The notes: a model not told the origin generated them from the letters alone. A stretch of 64,000 bases of DNA from Streptomyces sp. SAI-135 (GCF_029893805.1 NZ_JARXYP010000002.1:1-64000), one strand, 5' to 3'; positions 26,643-35,541 are shown, counted from the stretch's first letter. A program made the numbers and translations.

Positions 26643-27038
26643 ATGTCTCTCTCCCCGGTCGCTGGCGCGGTGATCGTGCACTCTGGCCGTCTCCTCCTGA
26701 TGCGCCGCGCCTCCCCGGTGGGTGTCCTGCTGTGGACGTTTCCCTCGGGGAAGGTCGAGCCGGGCGAGTCCGCGAGCGAGGCAGCGGTGCGTGAGGCCGG
26801 CGAGGAGGTGGGCGTGTCGGTGGCTCCGCTGGTGGTGTTGGGCTCGCGGGTGCATCCGCTGTCGGGGCGACGGGTGGTCTACGTAGCCTGTCGGCTGCTG
26901 GCCGGAGAGGCGCATGCGGCGTCGCAGCGGGAGGTCGCGGAGGTGGCGTGGGTGGACGGCGGCCGGCTGGCCGAGCTGGTGCCAGACGGGCTGTATGGGC
27001 CGGTGCAGGCCTGGGTCGACGGGCGACTCGCTGGATGA
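26643..27038 (+). CDS. NUDIX hydrolase
   Basis: A 131-residue NUDIX protein with the full Nudix box GKVEPGESASEAAVREAGEEVGV at about residues 37-59, matching G-x5-E-x7-REUxEExGU, so the Mg-binding glutamates are present. It should hydrolyse a nucleoside diphosphate linked to another moiety; the exact substrate cannot be told. It is divergent from the hypothetical gene at 25281-26540, sharing a promoter region of about 100 bases. Confidence 0.9.
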   Translation: MSLSPVAGAVIVHSGRLLLMRRASPVGVLLWTFPSGKVEPGESASEAAVREAGEEVGVSVAPLVVLGSRVHPLSGRRVVYVACRLLAGEAHAASQREVAEVAWVDGGRLAELVPDGLYGPVQAWVDGRLAG

Positions 27039-27372
27039 AGGCACACCTTCCACCCCGAGCAATGATCTTCATTGGTAGCAAGGGCCTGCTCACGTTCCTA
27101 GCGGGCCGGCGACAAGCAGTTCGTCGAACTCGTCGATGAGCGCGCCGTTAGGCGCTGACCTGATGTCAGAGCACGATGCCGTCCGAATATTGAGACGGTG
27201 GCGTTCGTGCGCCCCCTTGTACACCAGCACAGCAGGAGAACCGGCGCTGCGATCGACGCCATGGAGGGTAGGCCTTGGGTAACCACCTGTGATGGCCCCG
27301 GCGCGTGTTCCTGGCTTCCCAACCTGAAACGCGCCGAGGCCCAAGCTCAGGCGAACCTGAGAGGAGAAGTAC
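27039..27372. other. Gene-free stretch
   Basis: No gene is supportable on either strand. GAGAGGAGAAG at the right end is the ribosome site of the small membrane-protein gene that follows. Confidence 0.5.
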
Positions 27373-27561
27373 ATGGAAGTACCTCAGTGTGTGGATGCCC
27401 CGGGAGCGGGCTCGGCACACGATGTGAAGGGGTTGCACGTCATCGTCGTCATGGTGCTGATCACGGTGATCGTGCTCGCATGCGCCGACGTGAGCCCTGA
27501 GTGGCTTTCCGGCGCTGCCGCACTGGTTGGCGTATTGGCGGGCAAGGCCCAGCGCGGCTGA
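27373..27561 (+). CDS. Small single-helix membrane protein
   Basis: A 62-residue protein with an excellent ribosome site (GAGAGGAGAAG). One hydrophobic segment, LHVIVVMVLITVIVLACA, spans residues 21-38, followed by a small soluble or weakly hydrophobic tail (LSGAAALVGVLAGKAQRG). Likely inserted in the cytoplasmic membrane. Function unknown. Confidence 0.6.
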   Translation: MEVPQCVDAPGAGSAHDVKGLHVIVVMVLITVIVLACADVSPEWLSGAAALVGVLAGKAQRG

Positions 27562-27740
27562 CAGCCAGCCGCTGTCCGGAGTGAGCCTCCGTCTCGTCTT
27601 CCACGAGGCGGAGGCTCGTGCCTGTCACCCAAATCTTCCGCCTCGACGATCAAGGCGAAGTTGACGAAGGCCGCCGAATCAGCGGCCTCTGGGGAGCGGC
27701 CGGCGTATGGCCTTCGCAGTACCGGTCCCCTGTGGGGCGG

Positions 27741-28037
27741 CTACAGGTCCAGGGCGGCGCGCAATGCCTGGTCGACGCGGGCCATCGCCGCGGGGTCGAC
27801 TTCGCCGAGGAGTTTCGCGCCGTCGAATCGGGCCAGCCTCAGTTGCTGGAGGTTGACGGCGACCGCGGTGCACGGGATCGGATCTCCGATCACGACTGAC
27901 ATGGCCGTATCGGGATAGCGGCCGGAGGGATGCAGCACGATCGCGACCACCGCGCCGTAGGCCTCTTCCAAGCCGGTCAGGGAGACGATCAGGACGTTGC
28001 GCCCGTCGCCGAGGGTCCAGATCTCTCCTCGTCTCAC
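27741..28037 (-). CDS. PemK/MazF-like toxin of a type II toxin-antitoxin pair
   Basis: A 98-residue protein starting MRRGEIWTLGDGRNVLIVSL, the typical opening of MazF/PemK-type RNases (RGEIW...), continuing VVAIVLHPSGRYPDTAMSVVIGDPIPCTAVAVNLQQLRLARFDGAKLLGEVDPAAMARVDQALRAALDL, with the family-like end helix. Its ATG overlaps the antitoxin stop by 4 bases (ATGA). The pairing with a ribbon-helix-helix gene upstream supports the call. The usual RNA-cleaving motif residues cannot be assigned with certainty. Confidence 0.7.
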   Translation of the reverse strand: MRRGEIWTLGDGRNVLIVSLTGLEEAYGAVVAIVLHPSGRYPDTAMSVVIGDPIPCTAVAVNLQQLRLARFDGAKLLGEVDPAAMARVDQALRAALDL

Positions 28038-28231
28038 AGAGTGTCTCCCTCGTCCGCCAGGTCGTCGCCGAGACCCAGCGCGGCAAGCTGGTGCGCGGCG
28101 TCGAGGGTGGCGGCACGGCGAGCGGCGCGCACGACGTACTGGTTCACGCTCAGGCCAGCCTCCGAGGCAGCCGCCTTGATCGAGGGAGCCAGCTCATCAG
28201 GGATCCGCAGGGTCATCGTGGTGACAGGCAT
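28034..28231 (-). CDS. Ribbon-helix-helix antitoxin
   Basis: A 65-residue protein with TMTLRIPDELAPSIKAAASEAGLSVNQYVVRAARRAATLD: a short beta strand followed by two helices, the RHH DNA-binding fold. The acidic, probably disordered tail (LGLGDDLADEGDTL) would wrap the toxin. It is the first gene of the pair and should repress its own operon. Confidence 0.75.
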   Translation of the reverse strand: MPVTTMTLRIPDELAPSIKAAASEAGLSVNQYVVRAARRAATLDAAHQLAALGLGDDLADEGDTL

Positions 28232-28445
28232 GACCTCAGAATAGCCACCATTTGGCGGTGGCGTAAGTCAGTGGCATCGGATGGTATCCCCTTGGCGGTA
28301 GCGGTCGGCTTCGCTCTCGCCGTCTCGAGATGCTGCCACTCCCCGGCAGGACCGGCTCTGCGTACGGCAAGCTCCCCGGTCTTGCTGGCCCAACAGCCGG
28401 CCTGTTGCCTGGACTACGTCGGATCACGTACCCAGGGACGCAGCC

Positions 28446-29039
28446 TTGTTGGGAGGAAGCTTGGCTCCATGGCTGGTCCAGGGGCTGGGTATGCTGATCA
28501 GCCGGCACGGACTGGGACGCCTCCTCACCGACGCGGGCCGACCGCGCGAAGCCGCCCAAGAACTGCAGACGGCCGTCGAGCACCTGACGCAGACCCTGGG
28601 CGAAGACCATCCGATGGCCCTCAAGGCCCGCAGTGATCTCGCCCGGGCGAACAGCGAACGCGGACAGACCGCTCGCGCCGAACGTGAGCTTTCTGCCACC
28701 CTTGCCGATCAGCTGCGCATCCTTCATGCCGACCACCGTGACGTGCTCGCCACCCGCAGCCGAATCGCAGCACTCTGGCTGTCCCAACAGGGGCGCCTGG
28801 ACGCAGCCGAGGAGGAATTGCGCGCCGTCCTGTCAGCCCAGACAAGCGTCCTCGGCGACGACCACCTCCACACCCTGATCACCCGCAGCCTCCTCGCAGT
28901 CGTCCTCCGCGACTGCGGAGAAACCAACGCTGCAGCAGCCGAGTACCAGGCCGTCCTCAATTCACGACAGCAGCTGTTGGGCCAAGATCACCCCGCCACT
29001 CGCACAGCCCTACAAGCCCTCCAACAACTCCAGACCTGA
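28446..29039 (+). CDS. Tetratricopeptide-repeat protein, probably a 5'-truncated remnant
   Basis: The frame encodes at least four TPR units of about 42 residues with the actinomycete Kinesin-light-chain-like pattern (LG-DHP-x-x-L, L-A-x-x-L-R-x-x-G-x-x-x-A-A-x-E): LISRHGLGRLLTDAGRPREAAQELQTAVEHLTQTLGEDHPMALKARSDLA, and so on to the stop. Such repeats normally close large NB-ARC/STAND regulators or stand-alone TPR proteins. There is no good start: TTG 28446 and ATG 28491 are both weak, and upstream sequence does not match the repeat. It is probably the C-terminal piece of a larger gene. Confidence 0.6.
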   Translation: MLGGSLAPWLVQGLGMLISRHGLGRLLTDAGRPREAAQELQTAVEHLTQTLGEDHPMALKARSDLARANSERGQTARAERELSATLADQLRILHADHRDVLATRSRIAALWLSQQGRLDAAEEELRAVLSAQTSVLGDDHLHTLITRSLLAVVLRDCGETNAAAAEYQAVLNSRQQLLGQDHPATRTALQALQQLQT

Positions 29040-29508
29040 CCTGGCCCGCATCGCCTCAGCGGGCATTCTTTGGTGAAGATGCGTCCCATCTCATCGATCC
29101 AGGCCTGGACTTGCAGCGTCTGGTCGTCGGAGGCGGTGCCGCTGGTGCCGACCGCCACGCTGGCGGCACCGACCGGACCTCCGGCGGTGACTGCAACGGT
29201 GCCCCCGGTGAGCATGGCCCCGCCGTAATCATGGGGATCCTGATGGTGACGCCAGTGATCGCGAGGGTCAGGTCCAGCCCGAAGACGATCGTGGCGATGC
29301 AGCCCAGCACGTCCAGGAGACTCACCCCGCTCGCTGTCACACGGGCCGCGCCCGTGGCGACGGCCGTCGCGCCGTCGGCGTGAACGTGTACGCCGACACC
29401 GGTGGGCATGAGGACGTCCCGGTCACGGCCCAGGTGCTGATGTCGGTCATGTCGAGGGTGACGGCTGCGGCCATGCCGGACGTGGCAGCACTGGTGCAGG
29501 GCGATCAG
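29040..29508. other. Degenerate region with remnants of a plasmid-type gene
   Basis: No intact gene. On the minus strand around 29400-29480, SGMAAAVTLDMTDISTWAVTG matches the AAVMAAAATLEPADISTLDRD region of the intact gene at 25281-26540, interrupted by frame changes. Around 29200-29330 a hydrophobic stretch (SLLDVLGCIATIVFGLDLTLAITGVTI) is readable, again without a good start. Confidence 0.5.
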
Positions 29509-30054
29509 TCACAAGCGCGCAAGTCGCCACAGATGGGTTCCGGCTCGCGCCTTCTCTGCAGGCATCTCGCGCACCAGGTGGTACAGATTCTCGAAGTACT
29601 CCTGCCATCGGTTGGGATCCGGCAGATCGTTCCGTGCTCGCTTAGCGCGCTCTGCCTGCACTAGCGGCTCCAGGCGTTCCCACACCGAGATCACGGACCC
29701 ACCGAGGTAACCGGAGACGGGGTCAATATCTACTACGCCGTGGGTGACTAGCGCCCCGAGGTTGTCGTAGAACCAGGCCAGTTCACGCACCAGATCCCGC
29801 TGAGACTCGGGGAGCGCCTCTAATCCTGCGGACAAATCCCAGTCTGGCGACTGCTCGTAGACGACCTGCCGAGCCTGAGCAAGATAGGCACTTCGATGCT
29901 CACGGAACAGATCCACCAAGACAGGCAGCGTGTTTGCGTGCTCGGTCAAGCGCAGCTGTCGAACGGGACGAGACCGGACACACCCAGTGCCATGACTGAG
30001 ACCACGATCGCTGCAATCTCCACTTCGCCCCCCGAGGTAGTCAGCTCCTGCCAT
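29509..30054 (-). CDS. DUF4760-like hypothetical protein
   Basis: The product has the helical pattern LTEHANTLPVLVDLFREHRSAYLAQARQVVYEQ, LVRELAWFYDNLGALVTHGVVDIDPVSGYLGGSVISVWERLEPLVQAERAKR and WQEYFENLYHLVREM, the order seen in DUF4760-type proteins, which are often membrane-linked and of unknown function. The start is uncertain: ATG 30054 adds about 35 Arg/Cys-rich residues that do not look like the family, while a TTG at 29949 would start just at the homology. This protein lacks the usual N-terminal helix, so the 5' end may be lost. Confidence 0.5.
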   Translation of the reverse strand: MAGADYLGGRSGDCSDRGLSHGTGCVRSRPVRQLRLTEHANTLPVLVDLFREHRSAYLAQARQVVYEQSPDWDLSAGLEALPESQRDLVRELAWFYDNLGALVTHGVVDIDPVSGYLGGSVISVWERLEPLVQAERAKRARNDLPDPNRWQEYFENLYHLVREMPAEKARAGTHLWRLARL

Positions 30055-30212
30055 GTCGTTTCCCGATCACGAGAGAGTCAATGCCGGTCCGGTCCCCGGC
30101 AGCACCGCGTCCGCACAGCGCGCTCACTGCATGGCGGGCTGGAGGCCACCCGCCTGCAAGGGGTACACGTGTTGGCGGCCTCGCCGACGACGCGCACCTC
30201 GCTGGCGCAGCA

Positions 30213-30701
30213 TCAGTCGATCGTTCGGGCAGCCGCGTCGAGGAATGCTCGTACCGCCTGCTCGAACTCGGACTCGATCACGATGAGCTGCTGCCGGTCT
30301 TCGGCTGCGTCGATCGCGTCGACCTTGGCACGTACCGCGTCCATCAAGGGACGGAGCACCGGATCGTCTGCCACCAGTTGGAGACGGAAGTCGGCGGTAT
30401 CGGCTGCGGCTCCCAGTCTGTCGCTCTCCACCCGCGCTGCCCTGTAGGCGTCTTCGTCGCGCGGGGAGGTCCGACGGTGGAACCACACGGTGATCAGGCC
30501 ACGCTTGAGTTCCGACACGGCGCTGGCATACCCGCTGTAGGCGGCCAGACGCTCCTGGCGCAGGCGCTCCTGCCGAGACGCGGCGTCCGCGCGTTCCGCG
30601 ATGCGCCGCTGGAACAGGTAGGTGCTCAGTGAGCCGATCAGGGTGCCAGCCACGGCAACCATGCTGGCCAAGACGGCTTCCACGAGTCGACCACCTTCCA
30701 T
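30213..30701 (-). CDS. Membrane-anchored hypothetical protein
   Basis: A 162-residue protein with a single N-terminal hydrophobic segment (LVEAVLASMVAVAGTLIGSLSTYLFQ, residues 6-31). It is followed by a long helical, coiled-coil-like stretch (RRIAERADAASRQERLRQERLAAYSGYASAVSELKRGLITVW) and an alpha-helical tail. This layout, one helix then QERR-rich coil, is common among uncharacterised actinomycete membrane proteins. Same direction as the DUF4760-like gene 158 bases downstream. Function unknown. Confidence 0.65.
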   Translation of the reverse strand: MEGGRLVEAVLASMVAVAGTLIGSLSTYLFQRRIAERADAASRQERLRQERLAAYSGYASAVSELKRGLITVWFHRRTSPRDEDAYRAARVESDRLGAAADTADFRLQLVADDPVLRPLMDAVRAKVDAIDAAEDRQQLIVIESEFEQAVRAFLDAAARTID

Positions 30702-30841
30702 GCTGACTGGGCCGGATTCGCCTCCAGGACAGGATCTGGCCCGCCGCTCGGGGGAAAGCGGCGGGCCAGAACGTGCTCCACGGTGCCACAGCCGACCCGC
30801 CGCGAACGCCTTTGTCGGGGAAGTCGCCTACGGATCGGCTG

Positions 30842-30970
30842 GATGCGCACCACAGACCGTACGAGGCGGCCAACCTTGGCGACCCCCTGTGTCAGGAGAG
30901 GTGAAGCTGCCCCAGCAGCCGGCCGCGGTCGGCCCGGGCTGCCACCAGGTCCGCCAGTTTGCCGGCGTCG
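30842..30970. repeat. 129-bp dispersed repeat, copy 2
   Basis: Same element as at 15824-15952; the copies align without gaps. This one lies 55 bases from the first repeat of CRISPR array 1. The minus-strand reading GKLADLVAARADRGRLLGQLHLS stops early here. Remnant of the same coding sequence. Confidence 0.7.
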
Positions 30971-31024
30971 TGCGGGGTGCTCGGGAGGCCCTACGCCTCA
31001 AAGTACGCACCTGATCGTGGACGC

Positions 31025-32146
31025 GGGACCATCCCCGCGTGCGCGGGGAGCAGTTCTTCGCCAGCCACGCCAAGTCCTGGCCCGTGGGATCATCCCCGCG
31101 GGTGCGGGGAGCAGTTGTCGTGGAACATCTCCTCCAGCTCGGAGTCGGGACCATCCCCGCGGGGCGCGGGGAGCAGAGCATGGGCATCGACCCGGCCCGC
31201 ATGACGTGGGGACCATCCCCGCGGGGCGGGGAGCAATTCGAGTCCGGCTTCACGGGCACGATGACCGCGGGACCATCCCCGCGTGCGCGGGGAGCAGGCG
31301 CCGTAGACACCGAGGCCCTGCACGTAGCGGGACCATCCCCGCGGGCGCGGGGAGCAGGACATCAAGAACAACCCGCGCGGCGTGTTCCAGGGACCATCCC
31401 TGCGGGTGCGGGGAGCAGACCTCCGTACACCCCAGGGGGTTACCCATGGGGGGACCATTCCGGCGGGTGCGGGGAGCAGGGACGAGGTCAGGATGAGGTG
31501 AAACCGGTCCGGGGGACCATCCTCGCGGGCGCGGGGAGCAGACCTGCTGCTCGTTCCAACCGAACCACACCATAGGGCCCTCCCCGGGCGGCCGCGGCGA
31601 GCACGCGAGCCACTCCGCCTCGGTGCCGACAAAGCCGGGACCCTCCCCCGGACGCGGGGAGCAGTCTCTCGACGGTGCGCGCCGGTCGGACCTGTAGGCC
31701 CCGCAGACGTGGGGAGCAGGTCGCCCGTATGGCCACCGGGGACGACATCCGCAGGACTATCCCCGCCAGCGTGGGGAACAGGACACCTCTCTCGCCGACC
31801 CAGGCGACACCTCGGGACCATCCCGGCGGGCCCAGGGAGCAGTCCTCGTAGGGGTTGTGCTTGGTGTCGTGGATGGGGCCATCCCCGAGGGCGCGGGGAG
31901 CAGGATGCCTGGTACGTCCTCACCGACGACCCGGCGGGACCATCCCCGAGGGCGCGAGGAGCGGGGCCCGGCATGACCAGCGCGGAGTACCAGTCGGAAC
32001 CATCCCCCGCGGGCACGGGGAGCAGTACTCGTAGTTCCGGTAGCTCCGGCCGTCGTTGGGACCATCCCCGCGGACGCGGGGAGCAGGTTGTGCCGCCTGC
32101 TGACCCAGATGAGAGCTGGGGCCATACCTGCGGGCGCGCCGGAGTG
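31025..32146 (-). CRISPR. CRISPR array 1, type I-E, about 19 repeats
   Basis: A 29-bp repeat (plus-strand form GGGACCATCCCCGCG then a variable base and CGCGGGGAGCAG) recurs every 61 bp with 32-bp spacers, about 19 copies from 31025 to 32146. By comparison with the E. coli I-E repeat, the processed crRNA handle AUGGUCCC is on the minus strand, so the array is transcribed leftward, in line with the cas genes. The leader end would be at 32146, only 14 bases from the cas6e stop, so no separate leader exists. Many copies are degenerate (31574, 31638, 31698, 32118), meaning little recent growth. Confidence 0.95.
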
Positions 32147-32160
32147 TTGGGAGACCGCGG

Positions 32161-32946
32161 TCATGGTGTCTGCCGGGCGAGGGGTGCGAGGGTGATGAGG
32201 CCGCAGCCGTAGGCCTTGGCCCGGCCAATGCCCTGGGCGAGGGTGCGGCGCAGGGCTTGGGGGTCGGTTACTTCGAGTCGGCCGTCGAAGGTGACGGTAA
32301 CGAGGTTGACCGGCTTGCCTTTTTTGACCCCGTTGGGGTTTCGCGTTTTGTCGAAGGAGAGGGCTTTGTGGTCGTGGACGGTTAGTTCGTAACGGTCGCC
32401 GTAGTGCTCTTGTTTGCCGTGGTGGGTGGTGCCGCTTGGTAGCAGCCGCTGGTTGTCGGCCTTCTCGAGGATGCGGAATCCGCAGCGGTCCTGGCGCTCG
32501 AGGAGCCACCTCATTTGGTGGATGGGGGTGAGATGGGCGGTGATTTTGCGTGGCTCGTTGTCGTGGCGGCGGATGGTGTGGACCGGGTTTGCCGTCAGCT
32601 GGAAGGCCCACTGGCCGCCGGCGGTCAGGCGGTCGAGGAAGGGCGCGTACGCCTTGGTCAGCCATCCGGGTACTGGGGGGTCGGCTGTGGCCGCCGCGGG
32701 CCAGCCGGCCTGTTCTACGAGGTGGGTCAGGTCTGGGCGGTGGGGGCTGACGATGTAGAGGAGGACTTCGGCGCGGGCCTGGTGGTCCAGGCGCCACAGG
32801 ACCCGGGGCCCGTCTGGTGGTGGTGTGTCGGTGGGCAGCAGGGCGGGGAATGAGGACATGACCGCGGCGTGCATGCTCTGTGGCGAGGACAGCAGGCGCC
32901 TGGCGCCGGGTCGGGCGGTGTTCAGGCGGAAGCGGGTGAGGTACAT
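32161..32946 (-). CDS. cas6e: Cas6e (CasE/Cse3) crRNA endoribonuclease
   Basis: A 261-residue Cas6e that cuts the CRISPR transcript at the base of each repeat hairpin and stays on the crRNA 3' end in Cascade. It starts MYLTRFRLNTARPGARRLLSSPQSMHAAV with His26 at the position of the catalytic His in characterised Cas6e proteins. The C-terminal Gly-rich loop GIGRAKAYGCGLITLAPL is the RAMP signature. Its ATG overlaps the cas5e stop by one base. It is the last cas gene; array 1 begins 14 bases past its stop. Where cas1 and cas2 normally follow, there is nothing. Confidence 0.95.
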   Translation of the reverse strand: MYLTRFRLNTARPGARRLLSSPQSMHAAVMSSFPALLPTDTPPPDGPRVLWRLDHQARAEVLLYIVSPHRPDLTHLVEQAGWPAAATADPPVPGWLTKAYAPFLDRLTAGGQWAFQLTANPVHTIRRHDNEPRKITAHLTPIHQMRWLLERQDRCGFRILEKADNQRLLPSGTTHHGKQEHYGDRYELTVHDHKALSFDKTRNPNGVKKGKPVNLVTVTFDGRLEVTDPQALRRTLAQGIGRAKAYGCGLITLAPLARQTP

Positions 32947-33662
32947 CAGCTGTTCTCGTCCTCTAGTGCATCGAAGGGGTCGTGCTGCAGTCGAGCTGGG
33001 GTGGTTCCTGGCAGCGGCACGGTGGTGGTGACGACGGTGCGCAGGGTGTGGCGTCGGTGGGCGGCGGCGAAGCTGAGGGGCTGGTCGCGCAGGGTATTGG
33101 CGGCACCGTGTTCGTAGGCGGCTGCTTCCCGCAGGACGGTCAGTGTCTGGGGCGGGCTGGAGCGGTGCTGTCTGCGGTACCAGGCGGAGGCCTGCCAGGG
33201 CACGTGCTGAAGGGCATCCTCCAGGGTGCCTTCGTGCAGGCCGAGTTCGAGGGGTTGGGCGGGTGGGCAGGAGCGGCGGCCGAGGAAGGGCGGGTACACC
33301 GGGGCACGGAGCGCGGCGTCGAGTGCGGTGAGCAGGGTGTGGTCGCCTTCCAGGGCGGCGACGAAGACGGCGTCGGCGAGGTAGAAGCGTTCCGACAGCG
33401 GCATGGATTTGCCGGTGGCGCCGTGGTGTGCGGTGTGGAAGTCGCGGATGCGGGTGCCGGGCTGGTCGATGCGCACGCCGAAGCGCAGGGCGGCCAGCGG
33501 GGCCAGCCGCGCCTGGTCGTCGCGGTCGATTCCCTGGGCGGCGGCGAGCAGGCCGATGACGGCGCTTTTGGTGGGGGCGGACTCGGTGGTGCGGCGGGTG
33601 AAGCGGGAGGAGGCCCCCCAGGATTGCAGGGGGCCGGCCAGCCGCAGGGCGAGCACGCTCAT
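32946..33662 (-). CDS. cas5e: Cas5e (CasD) Cascade subunit
   Basis: A 238-residue Cas5 RAMP protein that binds the 5' handle of the crRNA. The N-terminus ALRLAGPLQSWGASSRFTRRTTESAPTKSAVIGLLAAAQG is the classic Cas5e start (L-x-G-P-L-Q-S-W-G and P-T-K-S-x-V-x-G-L). The middle has RIRDFHTAHHGATGK and SERFYLADAVFVAALEG, also typical. It overlaps the cas7e stop by 4 bases. Length fits the family. Confidence 0.95.
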   Translation of the reverse strand: MSVLALRLAGPLQSWGASSRFTRRTTESAPTKSAVIGLLAAAQGIDRDDQARLAPLAALRFGVRIDQPGTRIRDFHTAHHGATGKSMPLSERFYLADAVFVAALEGDHTLLTALDAALRAPVYPPFLGRRSCPPAQPLELGLHEGTLEDALQHVPWQASAWYRRQHRSSPPQTLTVLREAAAYEHGAANTLRDQPLSFAAAHRRHTLRTVVTTTVPLPGTTPARLQHDPFDALEDENS

Positions 33663-34852
33663 GCGGGCTGCTCCAGCCGCTCGACAACGGCCTGGCCGAC
33701 GGCGGTGATCAGTTCGGTGAGGGTGTCGGACTCGGTGCCGAGGTCGGCGAGTTTGAGGGTGTTGGGGCCCACCCGCAGGATCCAGGTGAGGGTCGTGTCG
33801 TGTTGGCCGTAGGCGCGTTCGATGTCGGGGATGTAGGCGGCGAGCCGGTCGGCGGCTTCCCGTACGTGGCCGCCTTGGTCACCGCGGATCGGATCCTCGA
33901 AGGCGGCGACGAAGCTGATGGGGCGGGTGGTGCGGAGCTTGACGATGACGGCGTCGGGCAGGGTGTGATGCCCGAATGTGTTGATCTTCCCGGTGGGCAG
34001 GGAGGCGATGAAGCCGTGGATGAACGCCTCCAGCGCGCGCCGTACCGGCTCGGTGCGGGGTTCGTCCTCGCGCAGGCCGTGGCCGAGGTTGGCGGCGAGC
34101 TGATGCACGCCCAGGGCCGCATACCGGTAGAGGGTGGCGGAGTTGAAGTCGATGGTGCCGATCATCCCGGCGCCGGTCTCCTCCTCGGTGTTCTCGTCGT
34201 CGACGGCGGTGTAGTAGTCGGACTCGGTCTCCACCCGGTGGACGCTGATGGCGTGGGCGACCTGGACGGCAGCGTCGACGTTGAAGTCGGCGGCGTCGGC
34301 GACCATCCGGCCGAACAGGGCGATGTCCACGGAGTGGCGGCTGTCGGCGAGGTCCTTGGCCCGGTCCTTGTTCTTCTTCTCCTTGAAGAACGCCGTGATG
34401 TCGCCAGCTCCCTCGATGGCGAGGCGGGCCAGACCGTCGAGCTGCCGGGCACTCAAGAAGACGAGATACTTCGCCTCCGGCGCCGGAGCAGTCCCGGATT
34501 CCTTGGCCGCATCGGCTTTCCGCTTGGGCACTTCGGTCTTCAGGCCGGCCGCTTTCACCGTCTCGTCCGCGATCGTGAGCGCCTGCTCATCGTCGAGGGC
34601 GGCATCGAGTACGGTGATACGCCGGGCAAGGACCTCCACGATCTTCTTGGTCCGCACGCCGAGCTCCTCGGGCTGCAGCAGCTGCTCGCCGGAGAAATGG
34701 GTGCGGGTGGCCCGCTTCCAGGCCTGGCTGGACACGCGGGCACGCGGTACGCCGCCGTAGATGGCTGTTTTCGGGGCGCCGGTGTCGTCGCGGTTGAGGT
34801 TGCTGGGCGGGACGGTCTGCAGGGCGTGTATGTCCAGGAAGATGCGGGTCAC
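33659..34852 (-). CDS. cas7e: Cas7e (CasC/Cse4) Cascade backbone subunit
   Basis: A 397-residue Cas7e, the six-copy backbone along the crRNA spacer. It opens FLDIHALQTVPPSNLNRDDTGAPKTAIYGGVPRARVSSQAWKRATR, almost diagnostic of CasC. Later motifs GAGMIGTIDFNSATLYRYAALGVHQLAANLG and TFGHHTLPDAVIVKLRTTRPISFVAAFEDPI also fit. About 35 residues longer than the E. coli protein, with the extra length in a charged loop near residues 105-165. It overlaps the cse2 and cas5e genes by 4 bases on each side. Confidence 0.96.
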   Translation of the reverse strand: MTRIFLDIHALQTVPPSNLNRDDTGAPKTAIYGGVPRARVSSQAWKRATRTHFSGEQLLQPEELGVRTKKIVEVLARRITVLDAALDDEQALTIADETVKAAGLKTEVPKRKADAAKESGTAPAPEAKYLVFLSARQLDGLARLAIEGAGDITAFFKEKKNKDRAKDLADSRHSVDIALFGRMVADAADFNVDAAVQVAHAISVHRVETESDYYTAVDDENTEEETGAGMIGTIDFNSATLYRYAALGVHQLAANLGHGLREDEPRTEPVRRALEAFIHGFIASLPTGKINTFGHHTLPDAVIVKLRTTRPISFVAAFEDPIRGDQGGHVREAADRLAAYIPDIERAYGQHDTTLTWILRVGPNTLKLADLGTESDTLTELITAVGQAVVERLEQPA

Positions 34853-35541
34853 GAGGCGTCCTTGTCACGGTCCGGGCTGCTGACGGTGTTGTTGGCGGTG
34901 GTGGCGTTGTCGCCGGGGGCGGGGGGTTCGTGTTCCTGGCGTGCGTGGAAGGAGCGGCCCCACTCACGGCGGACCTGGTCGGCGCCTGCGGGCCACTGCC
35001 AGGCGTACAGCTGCCCGGCGAGCAGGCCGTAGTCGAGGGGGATGTCCGCACGGCGCAGCAGAACGACCAGGTCCCGCAGCCGCTGGGACAGCGAGGTGAG
35101 GTCGGCTGCCAGGCCGGCGCGCACCAGGCGTTTACGGACGGGCTCGTCGATACCGTCCGGCGGCATCAGACGCCGCACGGCCGCGCCCAGGCCGGCCGGC
35201 CGCCGGGCGGTGTGGGGGCGGTGCATGCCAGCGGGGCGGGATTGCTGGTGCAGCGCCCACAGGGTCAGGGCTACGTGCAGGGCGTCTTCGGCGCGGACCA
35301 GCTCCTCCTCGCGCAGCGGCCGGACGCCGTCCAGGCGGGCGTGCAGCGCGGTGGTGTCGACCAGCGTCCACAAATCGGGGAGCTGTCCGGCGTCCCGGCC
35401 CGCGCCGCGCCGCAGACGGGCCAGTGCGGCCACGTCCTTGGGACGGTCGCGCAGATAGCCCTCCTGCCAGATGGTGATGCGGGCAGCAGCCAGTTCGGCT
35501 ACCCGCGCACGGACGGTGGGTGGGTCGGTGGCGGTCGTCAT
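34849..35541 (-). CDS. cse2: Cse2 (CasB) Cascade small subunit
   Basis: A 230-residue Cse2, the dimeric small subunit that stabilises the R-loop. Helical throughout with RDRPKDVAALARLRRGAGRDAGQLPDLW (the N-G-x-x-x-L-A-x-L-R-R-G segment of the family) and ALHVALTLWALHQQSRP, and the basic VRKRLVRAGLAADLTSLSQRLRDLVVLLRRADIPLDYGLLAGQLYAWQWP. ATG 35541 is chosen because it overlaps the cas8e stop by ATGA and matches the usual N-terminus. Confidence 0.93.
   Translation of the reverse strand: MTTATDPPTVRARVAELAAARITIWQEGYLRDRPKDVAALARLRRGAGRDAGQLPDLWTLVDTTALHARLDGVRPLREEELVRAEDALHVALTLWALHQQSRPAGMHRPHTARRPAGLGAAVRRLMPPDGIDEPVRKRLVRAGLAADLTSLSQRLRDLVVLLRRADIPLDYGLLAGQLYAWQWPAGADQVRREWGRSFHARQEHEPPAPGDNATTANNTVSSPDRDKDAS

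Noticed and set aside
29509..30701. Genes left of array 1 as possible cas1/cas2
   Set aside because: Neither product has Cas1 or Cas2 features; one is DUF4760-like and the other a membrane-anchored coiled-coil protein.
30828..32016. Open frames across CRISPR array 1
   Set aside because: Same reason: translation of GGGACC-type repeats and spacers.
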